A stretch of DNA of 60,000 bases from Symsagittifera roscoffensis (Eukaryota; Xenacoelomorpha; Acoela; Convolutidae): contig NC_087062.1 in assembly GCF_963678635.1 (NCBI RefSeq), positions 100,117,209 to 100,177,208 on the forward strand, written 5' to 3'. The translations under genes were made by a program, and so were the position numbers. Below the pieces are notes generated by a model. The model saw nothing but the letters and a program-made list of their open reading frames with translations, ran no database searches and was not told where the DNA came from. This document shows positions 11,701 through 20,859 of the stretch, one piece after another; position 1 is the stretch's first letter; the number at the start of each line of letters is the position of its first letter.

Positions 11701-12912
11701 AACATCAGACACAGCGAAACTTATTGTAGACCATCAGGAGCACGATATTTGGTGGGCTCAACGTTGGCTCCAATGTGCAAGAGCAGATATCCTGTACATT
11801 TCGTAGCTGTGGACGTAAAGAGTACAAGAACGATTGTGGATCAAGCCTTCTCAGTGCCGAAGTGTGTGAGATTAGCGAGGATGTCTGAAAAGTCTTACGA
11901 GTTACTATGTAAGATGTTCTCAGCAATTCCAGAGAGAACCAAAGAAAAGTTGGAGTCAATACTAGGAAAGAAGTTCATGGGATATGTGAGCGGGAACTTC
12001 AGTGACTTCGAAAAACAGAAACAGGGAGGATCAACTGTCACAGATTACAATGCAGTAGATGAGAATGATGAAATCCACCGAGTGATGATGGAAGTAGAAC
12101 CATTGCTGGAAGCTTCGGGAAAACGTAATTGGAGGAGCATCATGTTGACGCATGATGAGTTTCTTTGCCACTGCTTGCTGCAGACCTGGTGGTATCCCAA
12201 GCGTAGTAATCTGATGTTGATCTGGGACTCTGGAGAGCTGCTCTCCATGGGTTTACCAGATTCATCACAGCCCGTAACAATAGTGATAGTGGGAGTTATG
12301 ATGGCAATACGATGGCTGGAAGCTCATGTGAGAGAAAATAATAGACAGGAGGCACCGACGAGAGAACAATTGCGGAAATTAGATTGTCTAAAAGATTTAG
12401 ATCTTTTTGAGACAATGTGCAAAGTTCTAAACATTCCGATGGAAGTGAAGAAGATATGGGCAAGAAAACGATTGATGCCATGGTTCAGAGCTAACATGAC
12501 TGCATGGTTGTACGAGTATGCGAAAAAGCATATGTCGAAGCATGGCAGAGTATACAGTGAATATCAGCTGGACATTGGAGCAGGAGCTTTCAAGCGAGCT
12601 TTCGTAACCCATCGGAATGCAGTGACCACCGCTGTGAAAAGAATTTCCAGGACGAGCGAGCGTAGTGGAAATGAGAAGGCAGAGATGCTGAAAGAAGATT
12701 TGGAGAGAAACGTGACGTTGTGTCTCCACAACAGCTTCTGTAGAAACAGAGAATCAAACGTGGATCCCCTACCTTGCTGTAAACAGAGGGTGGAAGAGCA
12801 GAAGTGTTGGAGGACGGCTTCCAACAGCGTCAGGATAGTCAATGACGTGCTACAAGACACGGAAACCGAAAGTGCGGAGTCAGTGTCACAGGAGGAGGAA
12901 ATGGAGCATTGA
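8647..12912 (+). CDS. ORF3: retroelement protein of unknown function
   Basis: The open frame is 1,421 codons and overlaps the end of ORF2 by 89 nt in another frame. The first ATG in frame is near 8767, so translation either starts there or arrives from ORF2 by frameshifting. The N-terminal quarter is low-complexity and acidic with basic patches. The middle (about residues 560-760) is predicted helical. The C-terminal half is well conserved with element 2 on the other strand. It includes a C-x4-C-x6-C-x4-C cluster with a His before the third Cys (about 11358-11412), a block ending in FSVPKCVRLAR, a C-H-C-L motif near 12168-12180, and THRNA(V/I)TT near 12607-12630. I recognise no family, signal peptide or membrane segment, so an envelope function is not supported. 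The position after pol suits an accessory or structural protein. Confidence 0.8.
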   Translation: MLQYTRFAYTDQATRRRISNAATPKPGRFDEEWKGLSLAPMRMRGRSELPEASLILTSVRKEMKVGGVLQTRTFLAPFGCEEVKVVHGEEEDKSAGTLLIPSFHEEADNDEQGPSNSNKDKSEGDDGQGGSRQTEEPMQQDQAGGEDDRASTGGTSSLDFNVFSDLENNADTLETTEPADEGISTLEPPSAFEEMKRNLPESSSPGNSRNNDQRILMESPRRRRIEASARVPFLGTLPEEEWEVHHRDHESRTGCKLDRVAFMEEVWTVIQSYGTQSILKTGLNQPLMREVLDKLDECEGRLSELVIDSATDESEANSPIKMTPQDDEGEVVYLSRTRRGTMRSKMVIDKINAMKMKLGSRVMPRRIGKTKVDSEISMKAGNSAKRKRVEEVMDLGQGDYQLSGTDRILTDIAMVPPILMAGIKSTGYKSKRSDRTLTGATLEMEILSQCGESKMRDFKPSPMNHGKGSVAGQLTPVEYNRLTVSETVSIDEPTGGYMEMLEYRNSARGYVMALEEEKAMEGYLETMLQGTTLKQKAYGTLASSDVQAETIEQLVSLPWKAVVLRYFEEEMRTTPRIHALVAVPYVRTELQLRFAWCMMGLTREEYDSEERKRSKEEKVFLMTNLRDLIVQEGAAVACAKRRDALCFIRFLIEQISVPALNTCVKMLREGDERTKALFLLALLDMQQSKPMRVNMKEPEELEPMKKLDEIRRFSNKELRLTKESMGALPKSSEYCGPIKKKSYSYVSGILGIAYNPFLSEDIRDCFFNYEQAVLLRFWTSRIVTIKSVNNSQAKLGLVLEEEVTAPSVPKSDKRVEFGLGFSDELLRTSLMAVWELMRPSWCPSPNADSILRATQDVQRELNADCNLRDLNIIYNVMITASKSNGEDKVELPGWGPEDWVKPGSCLAEVCGLEGHVCGSLDCVKTLEKQHKQLTVLFGNVVMKARTETELIADCHGGSDVNLVTALGFYSMFGSLESLLNLEQKHEMVTAISVEVFPGVLQTEQKYIGKWREAIETEMNIRHSETYCRPSGARYLVGSTLAPMCKSRYPVHFVAVDVKSTRTIVDQAFSVPKCVRLARMSEKSYELLCKMFSAIPERTKEKLESILGKKFMGYVSGNFSDFEKQKQGGSTVTDYNAVDENDEIHRVMMEVEPLLEASGKRNWRSIMLTHDEFLCHCLLQTWWYPKRSNLMLIWDSGELLSMGLPDSSQPVTIVIVGVMMAIRWLEAHVRENNRQEAPTREQLRKLDCLKDLDLFETMCKVLNIPMEVKKIWARKRLMPWFRANMTAWLYEYAKKHMSKHGRVYSEYQLDIGAGAFKRAFVTHRNAVTTAVKRISRTSERSGNEKAEMLKEDLERNVTLCLHNSFCRNRESNVDPLPCCKQRVEEQKCWRTASNSVRIVNDVLQDTETESAESVSQEEEMEH

Positions 12913-13730
12913 CGAATGGTCGAGAAAACAAGAGGCAGCAAGAAAGAAAATTAGAAGAATTTAGAAGTTTTAGAACTTCTAAACGACGAAAAAGAAGAGA
13001 ACAAAGGGATGATGAAGAAAAGTCAAAACTCAGAATTGTTTTATGTGTGTGAAAAGCTCAAGTGAGAAACCAAGCAACCAAGTTGTAATTGAAAACTGAA
13101 ACATTTAGTTGAGTTTTGAAATTGTTGCATTTATAAATTTGCATTTTGGTTTTAGTTGAAGTGGCTTTAGAGACACTCACTTATTATTCATTTAGAAAGG
13201 CTTGAGGGAAGAGTATATTTAAATATTCCAGCCTGCATGATTGTTTTTAATCACTTAGGAAGACTGATCACTTTGTGGTGACGTGGAAGGCTTGAGTAAT
13301 CTCTCGAAGAGGGAGATTGTTTCATTGTTCTTTCTAACCACAAAGTTTCTTAGTTTTAATATTCAGGACAATAAACAAGCAAGATTTCCGAAGGGAAGGA
13401 GCATAGTAGGATAATTTTAGCTTGTTGGTTGGCAGGACTGTCCTGCAAGCCAACACCTTTTAAAATTAAGAGATAAAGTTTCAATCGGGACATTGACACT
13501 GGAAGTCAGAAAATATGTTTTATCATAAGTCATATCCTCAATGTGCAGATTAATGAAAGAATTTGAAGGCTATAATGATGTAGTATGATGCCATTTATAT
13601 TCTGCAGTGAGTCGATGTGACGTAGATAAAAGTAATTTCGTGCATTTTGTAAATTCTGTTCGATGACACTGTAACCATTTAGAACATTGCGCGATTCAAT
13701 GAGGACATTAACCGGACTGTCCGGGGAGTA
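12913..13730 (+). other. 3' non-coding region and polypurine tract of element 1
   Basis: AT-rich, without a supported ORF. It includes a short perfect hairpin, GCAGGAC-T-GTCCTGC, near 13432-13446. It ends in ACTGTCCGGGGAGTA (13716-13730), the purine-rich tract directly abutting the LTR TG. This places the plus-strand primer. Confidence 0.65.
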
Positions 13731-14670
13731 TGTGACATTCGACCAGAATGTGAAAAATGCAATCTCTGCAGAATTCGGAATTTTAGCAGTAAGCCTTCCG
13801 GATTGGTGGTTTTTATGAACTAAGGGCGTTATTGGAACGTTTAGCCAAACGGTGAAGGCTGGAATATTCTAGTATTTTAAAATTTCAAAAATTCGAATGA
13901 TGACGTCACATTTCCGAGAAATGCTGAAACGGCCATTTTAACAAAAAACGAGAGAGGAAACAGAACAACAACGTTAGTTGCGCTGACGAGGACAACTCTA
14001 TTGAAATTGAAGAAGTCGAAATTGAAGAAAAACAGCAGCAGAGTGCGGAGAACGTTCCGAGTTGCGACTATTGTGCTGCTACAATAGTTGCAAGGCCGTT
14101 GCGAACAACGGTGAAGGGTAAGAAATCAGCCCTCCGTGTTATCGTGAATTCGAACTCAAGGAGCTTGATTCACTGGATTCAAGAATCCGGAAGGGTCTCG
14201 GGACGGAAAACTTTTTTTGACTCAGATGAACTTTTAGCATCCTGTCATGTCCTGACTTGAATTTAATTGATGTTTGGATTAGTTTTGACAAGGATGAGGT
14301 GCTAAGAGTTGGGGGGGGGGGGAAGGGTTGATCCATCTTCGATGGAGATGATGATTTTTGTCTACTGAACAAAAACAATGGTAATATAATAAATAGTAGC
14401 CCTGTTTTTAGGAGTGACCTCGTGGTCTGGGGATACTGAGACCCAGCCATGAGCTCACTATTTTTGCATGTAATTTAGTTAATTTGAGCGTTCTGGTCGA
14501 AGCCGGAGAACAGTAACGTTTTTGTCGACCCGATGTAAGAAAAACCACCGAAAAGTACTGGCTTGGTAGAGACGGTGAAAAACATGCAAAGCTCTGTTTA
14601 GGCGCTAGCCAGTCGTCTTAAGACTTAGTTTTGTTATCCGTCGATATGTATCTTCCGGGCGAATGTTACA
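13731..14670 (+). repeat. 3' LTR of element 1 (940 bp)
   Basis: It starts TGTGACATTCGACC and ends GGGCGAATGTTACA. The ends are imperfect inverted repeats in the TG...CA form. The purine tract lies immediately upstream, and a diverged copy of the whole segment occurs inverted at 19273-20186, which fixes both borders. It contains a G-run at about 14311-14320. The 5' LTR is outside the window, so the target duplication cannot be checked. Confidence 0.85.
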
Positions 14671-14701
14671 ACACTCTAGAAATTTAAATTAGTACTCACA
14701 T

Positions 14702-15211
14702 TGTAGCACGCTCAAGAATCAGGAAGTAAATAAGTCGGTGTGCAACTCAAGAATCAATAAAGTATCTAAAATAAGTTTAATGTTTGTCAGTTTTAACAAC
14801 AAGAACAAGTTTGTACTCTAGACTGTAGTTTCTCGTGAACCATTGGGACACTCAAGCTGTCCACCTTTCCACCGAAGGTTCACTCTAGTCCAGTTTAGAA
14901 TAATACTCCAGTCAAGTCACAATAATCCAGTTCGTGGGAATACGCTTCTCTCTGTTTCGAATGGGACAGCTCTACTCTAGATTATTACTGTGACGGAAAT
15001 TGCGAATAGCAATTTCCTACTGATTTCTCTTGCAACTTTCCCGCGATTGTCACTCGATTGTTCTGACTTCTCTTTTTTGACTTTCAGTTATCGCGAGAAA
15101 ATCGTGCATGACAGGCTCCATTCGAATTTTTGAAAAATCAAATTTCACCCCAAAATTAAGTATTTTTTGCTTCTCTCAAGGTCAAACTTCCAAATATGAC
15201 CGACTGGCACA
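14702..15211 (-). repeat. Probable 3' LTR of element 2
   Basis: Read on the - strand, TGTGCCAGTCGG starts at 15211 directly after GTCCGGGGAGTA, the same purine tract as in element 1. A TG...CA end is possible at 14702 (GTGCTACA). Part of the inner sequence resembles the element 1 LTR. The left border is uncertain. The 31 bp between it and the element 1 LTR may be flank or a truncated end. Confidence 0.45.
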
Positions 15212-15639
15212 TACTCCCCGGACTCGAGATCGATGTCCTCATCGCGTGCTGTCGTCTGCCAGTGAGTCCCAGAAAATCGAGTGTTGCTCAAGGTACAGTG
15301 CCAGTGGTCATTTACAGAAGTTCGCAGCAGACTTAAGTTTATCTACACCCCAAAATTCACGGCCATGTAAAATTTTCACACTATCGCTAAACAGCAATCA
15401 AAATCTGCACACACCTGCACCCTTGAATTCTTGCTTTTTAAGCCAATCATTTAAAATTTCTTTTGTCCCATTCAATCAGGAAATTGTCATGCAGCATTTT
15501 GATTTATATAGTAAATATAGTATATTAATAACAATATTTGATTCGTTAAAATTTCTTTTTCATGAATTCAAGTTTCACCCGGATCCACACTCAAGCCCCC
15601 CTTCCCTCTCAAGACTCAAGATCCATTCGAACCATCCAC

Positions 15640-17240
15640 TCATCTCGCACTCTTCGCCTTGGAGGTGCCACACCCTGAAGTACTTGATACGGCAAACTGT
15701 CTCAACAGTTCTTCTTCATCATCGGAGCTAATCACGATTTCCTCCCAAGCCTTCAGCTGTTCATAGGATCGCATCCATTCTCTTTGCTCCTGCAACCTTT
15801 TTGCCTGGTTGGGTAGTGCCTTCACCCTAGATTCCCGGTTCAAACAAAAGGAGTTGTGCAGGCTCAAGCTCACTTTCTTCGCCAGGTCCTCCTCTAGTAT
15901 CGATTCCCTCGCTTTGGTATTGTCTCTAGACATCTTGCCCACTCTCTTCCATCCCGTCGTGATCGCATTTCGGTGGGTCAACAGGGGTCTCTTGAAAGCT
16001 TCTGGCCCAATCTCGGCCTGGAACTGTCGATACTCCTTTTGATGCTTTCTCATGTGATCTTTCGTTGTCATGTACAACCAAGACGTCAGTGTCGCCCGAA
16101 ACCATGGAAATTACCTCAAACGGCTCCATATGTGTCTGACTTCCGTCGGTATGGCAAATACTTTGCACGCAGTCTCAAATAACTCGAGTCTCCTGCTGTA
16201 GTCTATCGCGTATATTGACTCAGCCGTTGGCGTCGTCGCTTCCCGATACTTCGTTATATTCTCTTCTATCCCTCTCAGAGCCAACATCGTACTCACTACT
16301 AAGAGCGTCACCTTCTGCCGGTGATCCGGTAGTCCGATCGACCGAATTTCTTCCATATCCCACACCAGGCAAAGGTTCTTGTGATCTGGATACCACACCG
16401 TTTGTGCCAAACAGTGGCATGGGCATTCTCCATGGGTGATCTCAATGCTCCTGAGGTTACGCTCCCCCGAGGCTTCCAAGAGAGGCTCAAGCTCTATCAT
16501 TTTCTCATGCATCGTGTCATTATCTTCCATGTTTGGAGCACCTCCCACAGGTTTTCCGATCACGTTTTGTCTCTCGTGATCGCTTGTGTTCTCATTCTCC
16601 AACTTCAAAAGTTCTTCTCACCAGATTTCACTCAAGTCATCTCTCAATTCTTTTGCTACTGTCCCTCTGATTTTTTTCAACAACTTGTGCGAGTGATGCG
16701 ATATCCGAGCCAACCTCACACACTTGGGCACTGAGAAGGCTTTGTCCACCAGTACTCTCTGGCTGGATGCTTCCACCATCGCCATGTGCAGTGGGTAGTG
16801 GCTTCCGCACAAATTGGCCATCATTGACCCTATCAAGGATTTTGCGTTTAATGGCAGGCCATAAGCTTCGCTCATGGGAAACCCCATTTCCGCCTCGAGA
16901 CCAACCTTCCAGCTCCGGATGTGTTTTTGAGTCACCTGCAACACCCCAGGCCATGATTCTACGCTCAACGCCGTCACTAAATGGTGTTCAGACTCTAGTC
17001 TTTCCAGTGACTGCAGACTACACATTCTCGAGAAGAATCCGAGAGCTGTTGCTATGTTCACCGTAGTTCTCGCGTAACACTCCGCTACTATTTGCACTTC
17101 ACTTTTCTCCCTTTCCGTGATGTCTTCAAACCAAGTGACCAGGTCTTCTTTTTGAAAGGACAGTATCCTGACACATGACCGTCCATCGCAGGTGTGCTCT
17201 CCGTTCCCACACATCGAATCCAGACAGCTACGCGGCTCCA
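15640..17240 (-). pseudogene. ORF3 homologue of element 2, C-terminal part with two in-frame stops
   Basis: All three open pieces (17240-16618, 16608-16111 and 16077-15640) are in one frame, separated only by TGA at about 16618-16620 and TAA near 16111. The product aligns along its length with the last about 520 residues of element 1 ORF3. It keeps the C-x4-C-x6-C-x4-C cluster at its start (SCLDSMCGNGEHTCDGRSC), the block FSVPKCVRLAR, the CHCL motif, and THRNAITT near its end, then diverges in a longer C-terminal tail. The N-terminal half is missing because a Penelope-like element joins at about 17245. The sharing of motifs between two clearly diverged copies shows that ORF3 is a real protein under constraint. 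Confidence 0.8.
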
Positions 17241-17245
17241 TCTTC

Positions 17246-18634
17246 TTTGCTATACAAATGTTCCACTGAAAAAAGCAATAGACATAGCTCTGAGAAAACT
17301 GTATGAGCAAGATGAACCACCATCAGTTGCTAGAAAAACAATGAAGAGACTGTTGAACATGGCAGTTAATCTAGTCCATTTCAAGTGCAATGAAACATGG
17401 TACGTTCAGAAAGATGGTTTGGCAATGGGGGCATCTCTTGCCGTTGTTTTAGCAAATTTTTGGCTGAAGCAGTACGAAACTACACTATTGAGGGATATTT
17501 CCGAAACGTTTTTGCCCGAGAAAGATCTTAACGGAATTTGTCCCGAGTGCAAAAAGAAAGTCACGTACAGGTCAAAAGGTGTAGAATGTGATTGCTGTTT
17601 GAATTGGTATCACGTGAATTGCGGTGATATATCAGATAATGAGTATCGAAATATAAGTGAAACCGTCTGGTACTGTAGAAAATGCATCGCAATGAGAGAG
17701 AAAAATAAGTCAGTGCAGCAAGTTAAGTTATTTCTCCGTTACGTTGACGATATAGTGAGAACAGTGAAGGGTGATCCTGAAAAAGGGCTACGCGCTGCAA
17801 ACTTACTACATCCAAATTTACAGTTCACAATAGAGACAACAAATACAAACGGAAGTTTGGCATTTTTGGATTTAAAAATTAGTATTGACAAAAGCAGGAA
17901 AATTAACTGTGGGTGGTATCAAAAACCAACAGATACAGGTACCATACTAAAATTTAGAAGTGGCGCCCCCTTCCGTACAAGAGAAGTGTGATTGAAGGAA
18001 CTGTTCCCCGGATTTTCCGCAGTACGTCAAAATGGTAAGATTATGATGAAACTATGAAAATCAACCGTGAGCAGTGGTTGAATAACCGATATCCGGAAAG
18101 TTGGTCGTCGCGGGTTGCATCCCATGTCCTTGAAAAGATCATCAGGGATGGCAAAAATAAAAAGAACTTGGCTGAGAAAAAGAAGCCCTGTGATTATAGC
18201 AGTAATTCATCACCCATCTTGATGGTCCAATGTAATGGGAATCACAACCAGACATTAGCAAAAAAAGTGCGCGATATCACCAATGCGCACATAATATTCA
18301 CGACGAGGAAAATGAAACTTGTATGCCCTCTCCAAAAGCCTCCTTTCCAGTGAACTGAAATCAAAAGGGGTGTACAGTCTTGAATGTTGTGGGTGCAATT
18401 CCATCTATGTTGGCCAGGATTGAGGAAGACCAAAAAGAGGATACCCCAGTTGGACAGCTTATAATTCAGTGTGGCAGTGAGCGTGGTAAGTCTGAGTTTA
18501 AATGGAAACTAATCAACCAGGCTTCCAGCAGCATCAAGTTACTTACATTAGAGGCGCTGCACATTAGGAAAAAGGGATCGGCAATTAACACGCGCGACGA
18601 TTTTAGAAGTAGGGAGTTGACACTATGGCTATAG
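17246..18634 (+). pseudogene. Penelope-like RT with embedded PHD finger, plus GIY-YIG endonuclease (frameshifted)
   Basis: RT motifs: A (TNVPL), B (GLAMGASLAVVLANFW, about 17416-17463), C (RYVDD at 17737-17751) and E-like (GSLAFLDLKIS). Between B and C lies a C4HC3 PHD-type finger at 17539-17685: C-x2-C, C-x2-C, H-x2-C, W-Y-C-x2-C. This makes the B-C distance about 110 residues, against roughly 40-45 in ordinary Penelope RTs. The first frame ends at 17991; homology continues in another frame (YKRSVIEGTV) with a TAA near 18034, then KINREQWLNNRYPESW, then in a third frame the GIY-YIG core (GVYSLECCGCNSIYVGQ, about 18369-18420) broken by TGA, then the C-terminal EALHIRKKGSAINTRDDF. Penelope-like elements transpose through RT and GIY-YIG nicking. 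This copy is dead, but the RT-PHD part is open. Confidence 0.85.
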
Positions 18635-18640
18635 TTCCAG
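17246..18640 (+). mobile_element. 5'-truncated Penelope-like element inserted into element 2
   Basis: It starts in RT motif A (YTNVPLKKAIDI) and runs through RT and a GIY-YIG endonuclease to the typical C-terminal end (INTRDDFRSRELTLWL, stop at 18634). The 5' truncation fits target-primed insertion. The element 2 ORF3 stops exactly where the RT begins. The exact 3' border is not visible. Confidence 0.8.
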
Positions 18641-19153
18641 AATCGAAAAAATCTGGCTAAAACAAGGAAAAATTTTGAAATGACTTACATGTTAGCATGG
18701 AAATTGGCGACAAAACAAAAAAGGTGAAAATTCTCAGAAATTTGTGACAAAATTTTCAAAATTATTTCATAATAGTTGTTACATTTTCAGTAATACTTAA
18801 AAAGTTTTGATTGGTTGAATTTTTTAAATTTTGAAATAATGATGTGTATGACACTTTTTATGATCTTTGATTATTTTGTACAGATAGTTTAGAATTTTTA
18901 AAACCTGAAGATGCACAAAAATATGCGAAAACCTTTGTTTGAATTTACAATTTAAACGCATTCTCTTAGGTCAGAACCAAGTATAGCTATATATTCCTCA
19001 GATTTTTTTCACACTCTCTTGTGTTTTTTGAGCTTCGATGTTATGTTTGGGCGTCCCACACTCGTTGGAGAATCTGGTTTGTGATTTCATATCATTGAAA
19101 CTAATTTCAAGTGGTTATAATAATGTCTCAAGAACCTATTGAGCTATCTACCG
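18641..19153. other. AT-rich spacer
   Basis: No coding frame or recognisable repeat. It probably contains the Penelope-like 3' end and old intergenic or element 2 sequence. Confidence 0.4.
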
Positions 19154-19201
19154 CCCCCCCCCCCCCCCCCTATGCACGCGAGAATATGGGGGGGGGGGGG
19201 G
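19154..19201. repeat. Poly-C/poly-G inverted repeat (hairpin)
   Basis: C17 at 19154-19170, a 17-nt spacer, then G14 at 19188-19201. The arms are complementary and could form a long GC hairpin. The G-run alone could form a G-quadruplex. Confidence 0.8.
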
Positions 19202-19272
19202 TTGCTAAATGGATCAAAAATCTGTCCTTTATCTTGTTTTTTTTGCCGGATAAGTAGAAACTTTACAGGAGA

Positions 19273-20186
19273 TGTAACATTCGCCCGGAAGTACATATCG
19301 GTGGAAAAAAAGCTAGGTTGTAGCAACGGGTCTAAACACAGCTCTACATGCTTTTCACTGTCTCTGCCAAAGCCAATTCTTTATGCGGTCCTTTTAACAT
19401 CGGGTCGACAAAAACGTTACTGTTTCCGGCCTCGGCCTAAACGCTCTGATTAACTCAATTACATGCGAAACTAATGAGCTCATGGCTGGGTCTCAGTATA
19501 CCCAGACCACGAGGTCACTCCTAAAAACAGGACTACTACTTATTTATAATATTACGATTATTTTTGTTCAGTAGATAAAAATCATCATTCTCATTGGAGA
19601 CGGATCAACCCTTTCCCTAAACTCCTAGCTTCTCATACTCTGAAAATGAATTGGTATTAATTAAATTCAACTCAAGACATTCCGGGAAGCTAAAAGTTGT
19701 TAAAATAGCGAGTTACAGTTCTCTCCCGAGACCCATCCGGATTTTTGAATCCGGGAGAAAAGCTGTCTTGTTTCTTTCCGGAAGGCTGGTCACGACGTCC
19801 CAGCACCCTTCCTGGATCTCGCGAATCGCTTTGTAACGATTGTAGGGGCACAATCGGTCCAACACGGAATGGTCTTCTGTCAATACTTCCGATCACAATC
19901 TCAATTTGTTGTTATACTCTCGTTCGACTTATCTGTCTTAACAAACGTGTTGATGTGTTTTTTCGCAGTTTTTCAGTTGTCGCGAAAAATAAAATTGTTA
20001 TGTGTCTTTCAAGCCCAAATCGAAAATTTAAAAGTTATCTTGTCACACCGAATTGACCATTCCCAATTCGCCAACCTGAACGACTATCACCGTCAATGCG
20101 CCAGAACTGCCAATTTTCTCATTCAGCTGCTATTATAAAAATTCGAATTCGAACTGCTTTTTGATACATTCTGGTCGAATGTCACA
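19273..20186 (-). repeat. Solo LTR of the element 1 family (914 bp)
   Basis: On the - strand it starts TGTGACATTCGACC (20186) and ends GGGCGAATGTTACA (19273), matching both ends of the element 1 LTR. Inner blocks also match (for example GAGTGACCTCGTGGTCTGGG, and CTACAAT with the following region). The flanks read TCTCT before and TCTCC after, a near-perfect 5-bp target duplication. No primer-binding site follows. This favours a solo LTR over the 5' LTR of element 2. Confidence 0.75.
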
Positions 20187-20522
20187 AGAGACGAAGCAAG
20201 GCTTTGCGCCACTGGCAATTTTAAGTAACAAAAATTATAAAAAAGGACATCAAAAACACTTAGAAACAATACATATCAACAACGAGTTCACAGATAACAA
20301 AAAAGAAACCTCAAAAATATTACCTTGATAACAGTTCTAACGTATCAAATTATTCAAAAATAAATCGAACAAGAACGGAACATAAAAGTTTCGCAAGCAC
20401 AAGCGAGAACACGACAAAAAGTAACTCTTAAAAGTGCAAAAAGAAAAAAGCCTCGATTTAGTAGAAAATTGGCTACGTCTGAGATTCCAACCAACAAACT
20501 AGAGATCAAGAGTCTCACACAA
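20187..20522. other. Unassigned AT-rich spacer
   Basis: Between the solo LTR and the LINE array. I see no ORF with homology and no clear repeat. Confidence 0.4.
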
Positions 20523-20859
20523 TAAACACTCAGCAACGGACGCTCCAATTATGCACCAAAAACAAGTCACAAGTAAAGCAGGGAACAGATGTTATGCAAT
20601 TTCCAATGCTACGCTGAAATTTCCAATTAAGTGAACATTTTTAATGAAGGGGTAATCAGAAAATCGAAAGTATCAATGTAACCGAGGTTACAGTCAGAAG
20701 TCTCTTCATCACATTATTCAGTCAAAATCCTCGGAATTGCTAGATATGGAAGAAAAAAGTATAATGTCAATGAAGTAAAGAGAGTCAGATGGCTGGGAAT
20801 TAAGCCAACCAGATTGAGAGCAATCACCTGCACAGAATATACCGGAGATGAAACTGACT

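Larger units (their letters stand above)
1..14670 (+). mobile_element. Giant Ty3-type LTR retroelement, 3' part (element 1)
   Basis: The sequence shows three long same-strand ORFs in order: integrase plus macro domain, an SGNH-hydrolase ORF2, and ORF3. They are followed by about 0.8 kb of 3' non-coding DNA, a purine-rich tract and an LTR at 13731-14670. The first ORF is already open at the window edge, so the 5' LTR, gag and the RT/RNase H part of pol are expected upstream; this is inference. At least 14.7 kb are in view, so the full element would be far longer than an ordinary 5-8 kb Ty3 element. Long open frames of 1,356 and 1,421 codons suggest a young copy, but ORF2 has one internal TAG and an early frame change. 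The closest precedents I know of by size are giant Ty3 elements of plants (Ogre) and flatworms (Burro); I cannot claim membership. Confidence 0.85.
14702..17245 (-). mobile_element. Element 2: older relative of element 1, 3' part only
   Basis: It holds the C-terminal part of an ORF3 homologue, a 3' non-coding stretch (15212-15639), the purine tract and a putative LTR, all on the - strand. It faces element 1 tail-to-tail. Its upstream side is cut at about 17245 by a 5'-truncated Penelope-like element. The remaining upstream ORFs are not found in the window. Confidence 0.75.

Noticed and set aside
8647-12912. ORF3 as an envelope glycoprotein
   Set aside because: No signal peptide, transmembrane anchor or glycoprotein-like Cys pattern is visible. 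The domain is better left unnamed.
1-14670. Maverick/adintovirus-like element (integrase with large unknown ORFs)
   Set aside because: There is no protein-primed polymerase, capsid or ATPase in view. The integrase has a Ty3 layout with GPY/F, and an LTR with a polypurine tract closes the element.
15108-15731. Plus-strand ORF of 207 codons
   Set aside because: It is antisense to the LTR and 3' region of element 2, is low-complexity and has no homology.
19273-20186. 5' LTR of element 2
   Set aside because: Its borders match the element 1 LTR rather than the start at 15211, no primer-binding site follows, and the flanks look like a target duplication.
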